Of a stretch of 64,000 nucleotides of DNA, positions 43,028 to 53,584 are shown in pieces. The DNA lies in assembly GCF_031764535.1 (NCBI RefSeq), contig NZ_CP134499.1:1736001-1800000 (forward strand), written 5' to 3'. Every line of letters starts with the position of its first letter. The first letter of the stretch is position 1. Both the position numbers and the translations under genes were made by a program. The notes below the pieces were generated by a model, which did not search any database, was not told the origin of the DNA, and saw nothing but the letters and a program-made list of their open reading frames with translations. The DNA comes from Pseudomonas sp. SG20056. Lineage in GTDB: Bacteria > Pseudomonadota > Gammaproteobacteria > Pseudomonadales > Pseudomonadaceae.

Positions 43028-43732
43028 ATGACACCCATACAACTGCCTTTAGGTGTGCGTCTGCGTGATGACGCCACCTTCGCTAACTATTACCCCGGTG
43101 CCAACGCGGCGGCCCTCGGCTATGTCGAGCGGCTGTGTGAGGCCGAAGCTGGCTGGACCGAAAGCCTGATCTACCTGTGGGGGGGGGAGGGCGTTGGGCG
43201 CAGCCATCTGCTGCAGGCGGCGTGTCTGCGTTTTGAGCAGCGTGGTGAGCCAGCGGTTTATCTGCCGTTAGGCGAAGTGGTCGAGTACGGCCCTGCGCTG
43301 CTGGATAACCTTGAGCAGTGCGAGCTGGTCTGTCTGGATGATCTGGATGCTGTGGCTGGTAACAGTGAGTGGGAAGAGGCGCTCTTCCACCTGTTCAATC
43401 GTCTGCGTGATAGCGGGCGACGTCTGTTGTTGGCTGCAGGCACTTCGCCGCGTGAGCTGCCAATCAGGTTGGCGGATCTGCAATCGCGCCTGACCTTGGC
43501 GTTGGTGTTTCAGATGCAGTCGCTGTCCGATGAGGACAAGTTGCGCGCCCTGCAATTGCGCGCGTCGCGCCGTGGCCTGCACCTCAGTGATGAGGTTGGG
43601 CGCTTTATCCTGACTCGCGGTGAGCGCAGCATGAGTGCGCTGTTCGAATTGCTTGAGCGTCTGGATCAGGCCTCGTTGCAGGCTCAGCGCAAGCTGACCA
43701 TTCCCTTCCTCAAGGAAACTCTGGGCTGGTAA
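43028..43732 (+). CDS. hda: DnaA regulatory inactivator Hda
   Basis: AAA+ protein that, with the DNA-loaded clamp, makes DnaA-ATP hydrolyse ATP and limits re-initiation. 234 aa, starting MTPIQLPLGVRLRDDATFAN. IQLPLGVRL is the clamp-binding start of the family; LWGGEGVGRSHLLQA is the P-loop region; LVCLDDLDAVAG is Walker B. The normal perM-like neighbour is 39 kb away, so expression may depend on a local promoter. No good ribosome site is visible. Confidence 0.96.
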   Translation: MTPIQLPLGVRLRDDATFANYYPGANAAALGYVERLCEAEAGWTESLIYLWGGEGVGRSHLLQAACLRFEQRGEPAVYLPLGEVVEYGPALLDNLEQCELVCLDDLDAVAGNSEWEEALFHLFNRLRDSGRRLLLAAGTSPRELPIRLADLQSRLTLALVFQMQSLSDEDKLRALQLRASRRGLHLSDEVGRFILTRGERSMSALFELLERLDQASLQAQRKLTIPFLKETLGW

Positions 43733-43739
43733 CTGCCCA

Positions 43740-43776
43740 CCTCAAAGCAACGGCACTTGCGTGTGTTGCTTTGAGG
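43740..43776. terminator. Hairpin between hda and the DUF2069 gene
   Basis: 12-bp perfect arms CCTCAAAGCAAC / GTTGCTTTGAGG around 13 bases. It lies between convergent genes and could serve both, although no long U-run follows. Confidence 0.75.
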
Positions 43777-43790
43777 TCAGGAGTGCGCCG

Positions 43791-45146
<1,356 letters not shown>

Positions 45147-45253
45147 GTTCGGGTCGCCGGTTACCTTCGATGGCGGCTATTCTAACCGCTAACGACATTC
45201 ACGCCTGCGCCTGGAGTGCAGGTTGCGGGGATGCAAATGGCTAAGGAGAGGGC

Positions 45254-46483
45254 ATGCTGCAGCGTGTTAACAATCTGTTGGAGTTCTGGCGTTTTCTGTT
45301 GCAGCGTTTTATCGCCGACCAAGGCACCAGCAATGCTGCGGCCTTGACCTACACCACCCTGTTTGCGGTGGTACCGATGATGACGGTGACCTTTTCCATG
45401 CTCTCAGCCATTCCGGCGTTTCAGGATACTGGAGAGCAGATTCAGAGCTTTATCTTCCGCAATTTCGTGCCCTCTGCAGGTGAAACCCTGCAGCAATACC
45501 TGCGTGACTTCACCACCCAGGCGCGCCAGCTGACCTGGATCGGTGTGGCAGTCTTGGCTGCGACGGCATTCTGGATGCTGGTTACGATCGAGAAAACCTT
45601 CAACACCATCTGGCGTGTGCGCCAGCCGCGCCGTGGTGTGTCGAGCTTTTTGCTGTACTGGGCGATCCTCAGCCTGGGGCCGTTACTGCTTGGGGGTGGC
45701 TTTGCTATCAGCACTTACTTCACATCGCTGTCGCTGATCTCCGGGCCGGATGCACTGATCGGTGCCCAGGCCCTGCTGAAATTTATGCCGCTGCTATTCA
45801 GTGTGGCGGCATTTACCCTGCTGTATGCCACGGTGCCGAATGCACAGGTCCCCGTTCGCCATGCATTGCTGGGTGGCTTGTTTGCAGCGGTGCTGTTCGA
45901 AGTGGCGAAGATGCTATTCGGCCTGTATGTGCGCCTGTTTCCCGGTTATCAGCTGATCTACGGGGCATTTGCCACGGTGCCGTTGTTTCTGTTGTGGATC
46001 TATCTGTCCTGGCTGATTGTGCTGTTTGGCGCCGAACTGGTCTGTAACCTGGGGTTCTCCCAGCAATGGCGCAAGCGTGCGATACCGCGTCTGTTGATGG
46101 TGCTTGGTGTGCTGCGGGTGTTCTATGAGCGTCAGCAATCGGGTTTGAAAGTGCGCTTGCTGGATGTGCAGCGTCAGGGCTGGTCGCTGGCTGAGCATGA
46201 ATGGGAAGAGATTCTGGTGTTTCTTGAGCAGCAGAAGCTAATCGCCCCGACCGGTTCTGGAACCTGGGTGTTGAGTCGCGATCTTGGCCATTATTCACTG
46301 CAGCAGCTGTTGAGCCATAGTCCCTGGCCGCTGCCTAGGGCAGAGAACCTGCCCGAGCAGCTCGATGAGGTCTGGTATCCGGCGCTGCGCAGTGGCTTGG
46401 TGAAGCTGCAGGAAGAGCAGATTGCGTTATTTGGCGAAGACCTGGCAGCGTGGTTGCAACCAGAGTCAGAGTCGGAAAAGTGA
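45254..46483 (+). CDS. YihY/BrkB family inner-membrane protein
   Basis: 409 aa, six membrane segments in the first 270 residues; family marks are [40 protein letters not shown] and [19 protein letters not shown]. It was once mis-named RNase BN; its real role is unclear, perhaps in the envelope. The C-terminal ~140 residues are a soluble winged-helix-like part. Single gene. Confidence 0.92.
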   Translation: MLQRVNNLLEFWRFLLQRFIADQGTSNAAALTYTTLFAVVPMMTVTFSMLSAIPAFQDTGEQIQSFIFRNFVPSAGETLQQYLRDFTTQARQLTWIGVAVLAATAFWMLVTIEKTFNTIWRVRQPRRGVSSFLLYWAILSLGPLLLGGGFAISTYFTSLSLISGPDALIGAQALLKFMPLLFSVAAFTLLYATVPNAQVPVRHALLGGLFAAVLFEVAKMLFGLYVRLFPGYQLIYGAFATVPLFLLWIYLSWLIVLFGAELVCNLGFSQQWRKRAIPRLLMVLGVLRVFYERQQSGLKVRLLDVQRQGWSLAEHEWEEILVFLEQQKLIAPTGSGTWVLSRDLGHYSLQQLLSHSPWPLPRAENLPEQLDEVWYPALRSGLVKLQEEQIALFGEDLAAWLQPESESEK

Positions 46484-46649
46484 CGTAAAACGTCAGTTTG
46501 CGGCGTTGTGCTGATGGCGCATGATGGCACGGCGACCATGAAGGTCGCCAAACGCGGTTAAAGGGAAGCTGGCACGCTTCTGGCTATCTGTCCTGCAGAT
46601 AGCGATCAGGTTGCCAGCAGGGCAGGGATTGGCGGAGTGTGAAGGCGTT

Positions 46650-46871
46650 ATGACAGCCACTAAAGGCAAAGTGATTCATCTGTATCAGCGTGATCCGCAA
46701 GAGGCACTCGAGCGCCTCAATCGTATTACCGGCCTGCGCTTCAGCAGCTGGCCGCAGTCCTTGGTCAATTCCAGTCCATCTGAGTCGTCAGTTGTTGCAG
46801 GCTCATCTGAAGCCGTTGTGCAGCCTGATTCCGACGCCAAGTGTGGGCCGGCTGGAATGTTCTCGCGCTAA
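46650..46871 (+). CDS. Small hypothetical Pseudomonas protein
   Basis: 73 aa from ATG 46650 (MTATKGKVIHLYQRDPQEAL); the frame opens earlier at 46611 but without support. First half ordered, second half Ser/Val-rich and low complexity. A terminator follows. Function unknown. Confidence 0.65.
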   Translation: MTATKGKVIHLYQRDPQEALERLNRITGLRFSSWPQSLVNSSPSESSVVAGSSEAVVQPDSDAKCGPAGMFSR

Positions 46872-46876
46872 ATGCA

Positions 46877-46902
46877 AAACCCCGCGTCGGTGCGCGGGGT
46901 TT
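46877..46902. terminator. Intrinsic terminator
   Basis: 10-bp perfect arms AAACCCCGCG / CGCGGGGTTT with a TCGGTG loop, between two convergent genes. Confidence 0.88.
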
Positions 46903-46920
46903 GTGTGTTGCTGAGTGCCA

Positions 46921-47313
46921 TCAGGCGAGTGCTTGGCGGCTATCGGTTTGGGGCAGTTCGACTGCTTGTACGAACAGCTCCTCAACCACCAGACTGGTGG
47001 CCGGAACGGCAGAGCGCAGACGTACCTGCATTTCTTCGATCTTCTGCTTCACTGGCAGGCGAGCCACGCTGGAAAGCAGAATCTTGCTGTGCTGATTGAC
47101 CTTGCCGTGGTCGACCATCACTTCACGGCGGGTGGTTCCGTCACGATAGCTGATCAACAGGGATACGGGCAGGTTGGCCAGCCCTGGCAGGTGCAGCCAG
47201 GCGGCTACGTTGAATTCAGCGACGCGCCCTTCGTACGGGGTGACCTGTAAGCGGGCGAGATTGACGATGGCAGATGGCACGGGGCCGACCAACTTATCGA
47301 GGGCTTGGGTCAT
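46921..47313 (-). CDS. Conserved hypothetical protein
   Basis: 130 aa, no signal or membrane span. Beta-rich sequence (VAAWLHLPGLANLPVSLLIS, REVMVDHGKVNQHSKILLSS). It is found near the acyP–yihY genes in Pseudomonas (recollection). No function assigned. Confidence 0.7.
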   Translation of the reverse strand: MTQALDKLVGPVPSAIVNLARLQVTPYEGRVAEFNVAAWLHLPGLANLPVSLLISYRDGTTRREVMVDHGKVNQHSKILLSSVARLPVKQKIEEMQVRLRSAVPATSLVVEELFVQAVELPQTDSRQALA

Positions 47314-47452
47314 GGTTGTGTTCCAGGGTAATAACAGATCGCATCATGCGTGAGTGCGATCAATTATAAGTGGAGCCTTCCCGATGAAACTGTGCGCTTG
47401 GCCGATGTTCGGCGTGACCTTTCTCGCAGTTTTAGCGTAACGGCAAACCCAT

Positions 47453-48862
47453 TTAAGCCAACTGCATCGGGTAACGGGTGACCGAGGCTGTCATCAGGTT
47501 GGCGGCAGGCAGCGGCAGAATGGCCTGATTGTGTGCGCTGGCCAGTTGCAACCAGACGTTTTCCCCTTCGACGAACTGTCCATTGGGCAGCCATAGCCCG
47601 TGGTGCCAGCCATTACCCGGTGCCGGTGTGCTTTGCAGCACACCGGGATGGGTTTGTGCACTGGGTGCACGGCGCAACCACACGGGGCGTGGCAGGCCTT
47701 TCAAATAGCGCAGACCGAGGTGCAGACCTTCACTGTTCAGATGGCGCCAGCGCACCAGGGCCAGGGTCGGGGTGTCGCTGCCGGTGAGCAGCAGCACCAG
47801 TTGACCAACCGAGAGTTGAACGGCTTGATCGGCATTGCACAGCAGTCGGGCGCCACCGGGGCTGGCGTCGAGCATCTGTGCGGCAGTGCGGGCAGGTCGT
47901 TGTTCCAGCAGTTGGGCATGGATGCCCGTCAGCCCAACCACCAGCTCGCATGTGGAGCTGTGGTCGGCACGGGCGTGGCGACGCTGCTGACGTCCCAGCC
48001 AGTGTTGCTGTACACGCTCCAACACCTGACGCTCAGCCTGGCTTTGCAGTGGCGCGGGTTCATGCAGGGCGACCAGTAGAGCGCCCAGCTCAAAGCGGCG
48101 CAAATAGGCCGGACTGCCTTCGGCAACCTGGTCGTAACTCAGGCAGGGTTGAGATTCGGTCAGGTCGATTGTCGGGCCTTCGATGTCTTCGTCTTCATCC
48201 CAGGGCAGCAGGCGAGCCAGGCCGGATAGAGGGGAGAGGGCGCCAAACAGCAGTGCGCATTCACCATCAGCCAGGTGGAACGGGTTACTCAATGCCAGTA
48301 GCAGCATCTGCTGGTAGATGCCGCGTAGGGTGCTGGCGGGCTGCGGCAGGAATGCGGCGGCAACCGGTTCATCCAGGCAATCCTGATGTTCACCGATCCA
48401 GTACAGCAGGTGGCTGTCGCGCCACAGGCTGGGCGGTGGTTCCTGATAAAGCTGGTAGTGCCGCAACAGGCTCTGCGCCAGGAAGTGCTGGGCCATGTAT
48501 AGGCACCAGGCCAGATGTGGACGTGACGGCTGGCGCCCCTGGAGAATCTGCAGCAACAGGCGCTTGAAGCCGACCGCCAGTTCGCCGCACAGATGAACAA
48601 ACAGTGCGCTGGGCGGCGTCTCGCCCTGATAGGCCTTGCTGTAGTGGCGGTATTGATCGCTGAAGCTTTGCAGTGCGCGCTGCCTTTCGAGTAAGGTCAT
48701 GGCACTGCGGTTCAGCCTGAAGAGCAGGCTCAATACCTGTTGCAGAGCCTGTTCTGCTGGCTGCAGGCGCGCTTGGGCCAGTTGCTCGTTGAGATCGGCC
48801 AGCGGCGCGACGTCGTTCTCGAGGATGTCTGGCACTTCCAGGCGCAAGGCATCTAATGTCAT
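47453..48862 (-). CDS. Hypothetical protein with possible C-terminal PilZ-like domain
   Basis: 469 aa, cytosolic. N-terminal ~280 residues are helical. Around residue 290 the sequence RQQRRHARADHSSTCELVVG has R-rich and D/S-x-S features like a PilZ c-di-GMP site (RxxxR … D/NxSxxG), followed by beta-strands. Binding is likely but unproven. Divergent from the thioredoxin-like lipoprotein gene. Confidence 0.6.
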   Translation of the reverse strand: MTLDALRLEVPDILENDVAPLADLNEQLAQARLQPAEQALQQVLSLLFRLNRSAMTLLERQRALQSFSDQYRHYSKAYQGETPPSALFVHLCGELAVGFKRLLLQILQGRQPSRPHLAWCLYMAQHFLAQSLLRHYQLYQEPPPSLWRDSHLLYWIGEHQDCLDEPVAAAFLPQPASTLRGIYQQMLLLALSNPFHLADGECALLFGALSPLSGLARLLPWDEDEDIEGPTIDLTESQPCLSYDQVAEGSPAYLRRFELGALLVALHEPAPLQSQAERQVLERVQQHWLGRQQRRHARADHSSTCELVVGLTGIHAQLLEQRPARTAAQMLDASPGGARLLCNADQAVQLSVGQLVLLLTGSDTPTLALVRWRHLNSEGLHLGLRYLKGLPRPVWLRRAPSAQTHPGVLQSTPAPGNGWHHGLWLPNGQFVEGENVWLQLASAHNQAILPLPAANLMTASVTRYPMQLA

Positions 48863-48892
48863 ATCAACCTTATCGAATCAGGGAGCGAATGC

Positions 48893-49372
48893 ATGGGAAT
48901 GCGTTTCCAGGCGATCATTCGTGCTGTGGCAGGGGTCGGCATAGGTCTGATTCTGGCTGGGTGCGCGGAAGACATAGGCGTCGATCAATATGGACGAAAG
49001 GTAGCGGTTGAGCGCCTGGAAGGCCAGTGGTTAGTGATTAATTACTGGGCGCAGTGGTGTGCGCCATGCCGCACCGAGATTCCCGAGCTTAACGCCCTGG
49101 AGAAACAGCTCAAGGCACAATCGGTGCAGGTGCTCGGGGTGAATTTCGATGGGCTGCTGGATGAGAAATTGAGCCAGGCCTCGCAGGATATGGGCATTTC
49201 CTTCACGGTACTGGCGCAGGACCCGGCCGAACGTTATCAATTGCCACGCGCAGAGGTACTGCCCGTGACCTATATCGTCGATCCTCAGGGGCGGATGCGC
49301 GAGCGTTTGTTGGGCGAGCAAACAGCAGCCGGCTTAACAGCACGTCTGGCCGCGCTCAAGGCACAGGAGTAG
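48893..49372 (+). CDS. TlpA-like thioredoxin lipoprotein
   Basis: 159 aa. Signal peptide with lipobox LAGC near residue 24, so probably membrane-anchored in the periplasm. Redox motif CAPC in NYWAQWCAPCRTEIPEL; cis-Pro region in AEVLPVTYIVDPQG. Probable disulfide reductase for envelope proteins. Ends 3 bases before acyP. Confidence 0.9.
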   Translation: MGMRFQAIIRAVAGVGIGLILAGCAEDIGVDQYGRKVAVERLEGQWLVINYWAQWCAPCRTEIPELNALEKQLKAQSVQVLGVNFDGLLDEKLSQASQDMGISFTVLAQDPAERYQLPRAEVLPVTYIVDPQGRMRERLLGEQTAAGLTARLAALKAQE

Positions 49373-49375
49373 GCC

Positions 49376-49651
49376 ATGGCGCGTATTTGCATGCATGGTT
49401 ATGTCAGCGGGCATGTGCAGGGGGTGCGCTTTCGGCAGACGACAGCGGAGCAGGCTGAGCGCCTTGAGCTGAGTGGCTGGGTGCGCAACCTGGCTGATGG
49501 TCGGGTTGAGGTGCTGTTTGAGGGGGATGAGGCCGCTGTGAGCGAATTGGCCAGTTGGTTGCAGATTGGCCCGCAAGCCGCTCAGGTTACCGCTCTTGAA
49601 TTGCAGGAGCAGGCTGTACAGGGAATTGCCGGGTTTATTGTGCGGCGCTGA
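49376..49651 (+). CDS. acyP: Acylphosphatase
   Basis: Hydrolyses carboxyl-phosphate bonds. 91 aa, normal size. GHVQGVRFRQTT holds the phosphate-binding loop with catalytic Arg, and LSGWVRNLADGRVEVLFEGD holds the catalytic Asn. It follows the thioredoxin-like gene by 3 bases and may be co-transcribed. Confidence 0.96.
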   Translation: MARICMHGYVSGHVQGVRFRQTTAEQAERLELSGWVRNLADGRVEVLFEGDEAAVSELASWLQIGPQAAQVTALELQEQAVQGIAGFIVRR

Positions 49652-49723
49652 GTCGTTGATGGCTTATGCGGCGCGCAGGGTTCGCCGTTATGTGTGCCTT
49701 GTACTTTGCGCCGCTCACCCATC

Positions 49724-50296
49724 CTAGGGTTTGACGTACCAGAAGTCGTGCCAGAAACCGACCACCTTGGCCGGATAGGCATGCTTGCCGAGGCTGCCGT
49801 TATAGCGTGCCAGCGCGCGATTCAGATCGCCGTTTTCCTTGCGCAGATAGAAACTGAGGATGGTGCAGCCGTAGCGCAGGTTGGTGGCGTTGTCGGTGAG
49901 GTTGTCATGCGGCCGCCCCAACTCGGCTTTCCAGAACGGCATCACCTGCATCATGCCCTGAGCACCGACCGAAGAAATGGCGAAGCGGTCGAAATGGCTC
50001 TCGGCATGAATCAGTGCAATCACCAGATCAGGACGCAAACCCGCCTTGCTGGCTTCACGATGCACGAGCCGTAGCAGGCTCAGGCGTTCCTCGGCATCCG
50101 GGATATAGCGGCGAATGCGTGTGGACATATCCAGCAGCCAGACTTCGGCCTCGAAGCGATCCTGAAAGCTGTCGGCCTGGGCCACGGTTTGTTGCAGCAG
50201 TGTGCGCAGCTCCGGTTCTGGCGCTTGGCGCACTTGCGCATACGTCGCGCTGCAGAGCAGCAGGCTGAGTAGGGCGCAGGTCAGGCGCTGCCGCAT
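49724..50296 (-). CDS. SLT-type lytic transglycosylase
   Basis: Cleaves peptidoglycan glycan strands. 190 aa. Signal peptide MRQRLTCALLSLLLCSATYA; catalytic Glu in ALIHAESHFDRFAISSVGAQ with GMMQVMP, then LRYGCTILSFYL and ALARYNGSLG. Small, probably periplasmic. Starts 6 bases after the upstream lipoprotein gene. Confidence 0.92.
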   Translation of the reverse strand: MRQRLTCALLSLLLCSATYAQVRQAPEPELRTLLQQTVAQADSFQDRFEAEVWLLDMSTRIRRYIPDAEERLSLLRLVHREASKAGLRPDLVIALIHAESHFDRFAISSVGAQGMMQVMPFWKAELGRPHDNLTDNATNLRYGCTILSFYLRKENGDLNRALARYNGSLGKHAYPAKVVGFWHDFWYVKP

Positions 50297-50302
50297 GATG
50301 CG

Positions 50303-51256
50303 TCAGTCGTTGCCAGGGTCGGCGACCAGGCGACCGGCGTCTTTGGTCAGGGCTTGCAGGAAGATTTTCTGCAGCTCCGGATCGTTGCGCGTCAGTTCGA
50401 TCAGACTCTGTTCAAGTTCGCTGGCTTCCTCTTCCAGGCCCAGTTCCGACAGGCGTTTGACTCGGTGCACCCATTGGGCAACGTCATCACCCTCAAGGTC
50501 GTCATAAATCAAGTCGTGGGCTTCCTGCAGCTTGCCGCGCAAGGTACGGCTGACCAGCAGTGAGGCATCGGCGCGCGCCGAGCCCTGATCATCTTCAACT
50601 GTCAGCAGCAGGGTGCTGATGCGCGTGACATCCTCTTCGGCAAACGGACTGTCGAGCAGGTTCAGGCGCAGGATGCCGTTACGGTCTGTGAGCAGTTCAT
50701 GGTTTTGTTCGCCGGCCTTGACCCGTACCGGGCGTTCGGCCCACGGCAGGCTGGAATACTCCATGCGCGCATCCTGGCGGCGCTCTTCGAGGCTGGCGAG
50801 ACTCTGCTGTGAGCGGCCGTTCGATTCGACGTTCATTGCCGGGTTAAGCCCGGCAAAGCCATAACTGATCCAGTCTTTGGTGACGCTATCCGGCAGGCTG
50901 CCGAGCAGTACCACGTTCAACACGTTGGCGCCGATGCCGCCGACCACTGCCAGTGCTCCCAGCGGTACTTCATAGAGTTCGCGCCAAGGTTGGTAGGGGG
51001 TGTAACGGTCGTAGCGGCGTGTCACATCAAACGCCGTGACCTCGAAGGTCTTCTGCTCATGCACGCGCACGCGGCGTTGCGGCAACTCCAGCACGCGTGG
51101 TTCACCCACATCGATCTGCAGGCTGTGATCGAGCAGTTTGCGCTCGACGCGCTCCTCATGCTCGCTGCGTTGCGGCAACTGGTTGGCGCAACCACTGAGT
51201 AGCAGACAGCCACCCGCAAGGATGGCGATGAGGCTGAGGGTGTTTCGCTTGAACAT
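50303..51256 (-). CDS. Outer-membrane-type lipoprotein of unknown function
   Basis: 317 aa. Lipobox LLSGC near residue 23. A short hydrophobic Gly-rich stretch (LGALAVVGGIGANVLNVVLL) near residue 100 could touch the membrane. C-terminal third helical and acidic. It lies between proS and the transglycosylase, perhaps in one transcript. Not recognised. Confidence 0.75.
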   Translation of the reverse strand: MFKRNTLSLIAILAGGCLLLSGCANQLPQRSEHEERVERKLLDHSLQIDVGEPRVLELPQRRVRVHEQKTFEVTAFDVTRRYDRYTPYQPWRELYEVPLGALAVVGGIGANVLNVVLLGSLPDSVTKDWISYGFAGLNPAMNVESNGRSQQSLASLEERRQDARMEYSSLPWAERPVRVKAGEQNHELLTDRNGILRLNLLDSPFAEEDVTRISTLLLTVEDDQGSARADASLLVSRTLRGKLQEAHDLIYDDLEGDDVAQWVHRVKRLSELGLEEEASELEQSLIELTRNDPELQKIFLQALTKDAGRLVADPGND

Positions 51257-51282
51257 GACGACTCTTGCTAAAGGGGCTGAGA

Positions 51283-52998
51283 TCAGTGGCTGATGCGGGC
51301 CTGGATAAAGCTCAGGATATCGGCCACAGGCACTGCCTGGGCTTCGGTTTCCTGGCGGCTCTTGTACTCGAGGTTGCCTTCGGCCAGGCCGCGATCGCTG
51401 ACTACGATGCGATGCGGGATGCCGATCAGTTCCATATCTGCGAATTTGATGCCCGGGCTGGTCTTTTTGTCACGGTCATCGAGCAGTACTTCGAAACCGG
51501 CAGCGGTAAGCTCGGCATACAGCTTGTCGGTGGCTTCGCGCACGGCATCGGTTTCGTAACGCAGCGGCACCAGGGCGATATGGAAAGGCGCAAGGGCGTC
51601 ATTCCATAGAATGCCGCGGTCATCATTGTTCTGTTCGATAGCGGCCGCCACTACGCGGGAAACGCCAATGCCATAACAGCCCATGGTCAGCGTGACCGGC
51701 TTGCCGTTTTCGCCGAGCACCTGGCAGTTCAGCGCTTCGCTGTACTTGGTGCCCAGTTGGAATATATGCCCGACTTCGATGCCGCGCTTGATTTCCAGGG
51801 TACCTTTACCATCCGGGCTCGGGTCGCCTGCCAGCACGTTGCGCAGGTCCGCTACTTCCGGCAACGGTAGGTCGCGTTCCCAGTTGACGCCGAAATAGTG
51901 CTTGTCGTCGATATTTGCGCCGGAGGCGAAGTCGCTCATCAGAGCAACCGAGCGGTCGATGATGCAAGGGATCGGCAGATTGACCGGGCCTAGCGAGCCA
52001 GGGCCAGCGCCGATGGCTGCGCGAATTTCGGCTTCGTTGGCGAAAACCAACGGGCTGGCAACCAGTTCCAGGTTGGCGGCCTTGATCTCATTGAGTTCGT
52101 GGTCGCCACGTACGATCAAGGCGACCAAGGTGCCTTTTTTCGCGCCGTGCACCATCAGGGTCTTGATGGTTTTCTCGATGGCCAGACCAAAGCCTTGTAC
52201 CAACGCGTCGATGGTCTTGGTGTTCGGGGTTTCAACCATACGCATGCTTTCAGTCGCCGCGCCACGGCTGCCTTCGCGCGGAACTGCCTCGGCTTTTTCG
52301 ATATTGGCGGCGTAATCGGAGCTGTCGCTGAAGGCGATATCGTCTTCGCCGGAGTCGGCCAGTACGTGGAACTCATGGGAGCCAGTACCACCGATCGAGC
52401 CGGTATCTGCCTGCACAGGGCGGAAGTTCAGGCCCAGACGGGTAAATACGTTGCAATAGGCCTGGTGCATGCGGTCATAGGTTTCTTGCAGCGAAGCCTG
52501 GTCGACATGGAAGGAGTAGGCGTCCTTCATTATGAATTCGCGGCCACGCATCAGGCCGAAGCGCGGGCGAATCTCGTCGCGGAACTTGGTCTGGATCTGA
52601 TACAGGTTGATTGGTAGCTGCTTGTAGCTGTTCAGCTCATTGCGCGCCAGGTCGGTGATCACTTCTTCATGGGTTGGGCCTGCGCAGAAATCGCGGCCGT
52701 GGCGATCCTTCATGCGTAGCAGCTCAGGGCCGTACTGCTCCCAGCGACCGGATTCCTGCCACAGCTCTGCTGGCTGAATGCCGGGCATCAGCACTTCCAG
52801 CGCGCCGGCGGCATTCATTTCCTCGCGCACGACCTTCTCAACCTTGCGCAGCACACGCAGGCCCATGGGCAGCCAGGTATATAGGCCAGAAGCCAGCTTG
52901 CGGATCATGCCGGCACGCAGCATCAGCTGATGGCTAATCACCACGGCATCGGACGGGGTTTCTTTCAGAGTCGAGAGCAGGAACTGGCTGGTACGCAT
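51283..52998 (-). CDS. proS: Prolyl-tRNA synthetase (class II, bacterial type)
   Basis: Charges tRNA-Pro. 571 aa from ATG 52998 ([15 protein letters not shown]); the frame opens 67 codons earlier but that part is not ProS. Motif 2 region [20 protein letters not shown], the editing domain in the middle with [20 protein letters not shown], and motif 3 [20 protein letters not shown]. Full-length and intact. Confidence 0.98.
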   Translation of the reverse strand: MRTSQFLLSTLKETPSDAVVISHQLMLRAGMIRKLASGLYTWLPMGLRVLRKVEKVVREEMNAAGALEVLMPGIQPAELWQESGRWEQYGPELLRMKDRHGRDFCAGPTHEEVITDLARNELNSYKQLPINLYQIQTKFRDEIRPRFGLMRGREFIMKDAYSFHVDQASLQETYDRMHQAYCNVFTRLGLNFRPVQADTGSIGGTGSHEFHVLADSGEDDIAFSDSSDYAANIEKAEAVPREGSRGAATESMRMVETPNTKTIDALVQGFGLAIEKTIKTLMVHGAKKGTLVALIVRGDHELNEIKAANLELVASPLVFANEAEIRAAIGAGPGSLGPVNLPIPCIIDRSVALMSDFASGANIDDKHYFGVNWERDLPLPEVADLRNVLAGDPSPDGKGTLEIKRGIEVGHIFQLGTKYSEALNCQVLGENGKPVTLTMGCYGIGVSRVVAAAIEQNNDDRGILWNDALAPFHIALVPLRYETDAVREATDKLYAELTAAGFEVLLDDRDKKTSPGIKFADMELIGIPHRIVVSDRGLAEGNLEYKSRQETEAQAVPVADILSFIQARISH

Positions 52999-53104
52999 AT
53001 TTGGCTGTTCTGTCGGTTGCAAGAGATTTTGAATGGCCCGCATTGTACGGTGCCTGTACAGATGCGTACAGGATGACGGCGTGTGCTTATAAAAGGAGGG
53101 GAGT

Positions 53105-53521
53105 GTGTCGATATTGACGGCGGAACAGGTGCAGGCGCTGATTCGGGCGGGGCTACCGATGGCAGAAGACATCAACCTGTGTATTGATCGGCTCGACACA
53201 GAAGGTGCACTGGCGCGGGTGCCATTTCACAGCAAATTGATTCGACCCGGCGGCACCTTGTCAGGGCCAACCATTATGGCGCTGGCAGATGCGGCGATGT
53301 ATGCGGTGGTGCTGGGCAGTCTCGGTCGGGTGGAAATGGCCGTGACGTCTAATTTGAATATCAACTTTTTGGTTAAGCCAAAGCCAGTCGATCTATTAGC
53401 CGAGGCGCGAATATTGAGGTTAAGTCGCAGGCAGGCTGTTTGCGAAGTGTCTGTGTATTCGCAGGGTAATGAAGAAGAGTTGGTGGCGCATGTAACGGGG
53501 ACTTATGCGTTGCCATTGTAA
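53105..53521 (+). CDS. PaaI-type hotdog thioesterase
   Basis: 138 aa from a GTG with AAGGAGG just upstream. Hotdog fold with the HxxxxxPGGxxSGP-like segment ([20 protein letters not shown]) and strands ending in VTGTYALPL. Probably hydrolyses acyl-CoA thioesters; substrate unknown. Divergent from proS. Confidence 0.88.
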   Translation: MSILTAEQVQALIRAGLPMAEDINLCIDRLDTEGALARVPFHSKLIRPGGTLSGPTIMALADAAMYAVVLGSLGRVEMAVTSNLNINFLVKPKPVDLLAEARILRLSRRQAVCEVSVYSQGNEEELVAHVTGTYALPL

Positions 53522-53536
53522 GTTTTAGCAGGCAAG

Positions 53537-53565
53537 AAAAAGCCCGACCTAGGTCGGGCTTTTTT
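53537..53565. terminator. Bidirectional intrinsic terminator
   Basis: Perfect 28-base palindrome with AAAAAGCCCGACCT as one arm, T/A runs on both sides. It serves the convergent thioesterase and porin genes. Confidence 0.93.
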
Positions 53566-53584
53566 ACCAGCTAAACGGTCTGAA

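Noticed and set aside
42805..43077. Minus-strand frame ending FDSFST-like, resembling an integrase tail
   Set aside because: The rest has no integrase motif and it overlaps the hda start; the likeness comes from the att-like sequence.
47878..48567. 229-aa plus-strand frame inside the PilZ-like gene
   Set aside because: Mirror frame of a real gene, Arg/Gly/Ala-rich, with no partner or ribosome site.
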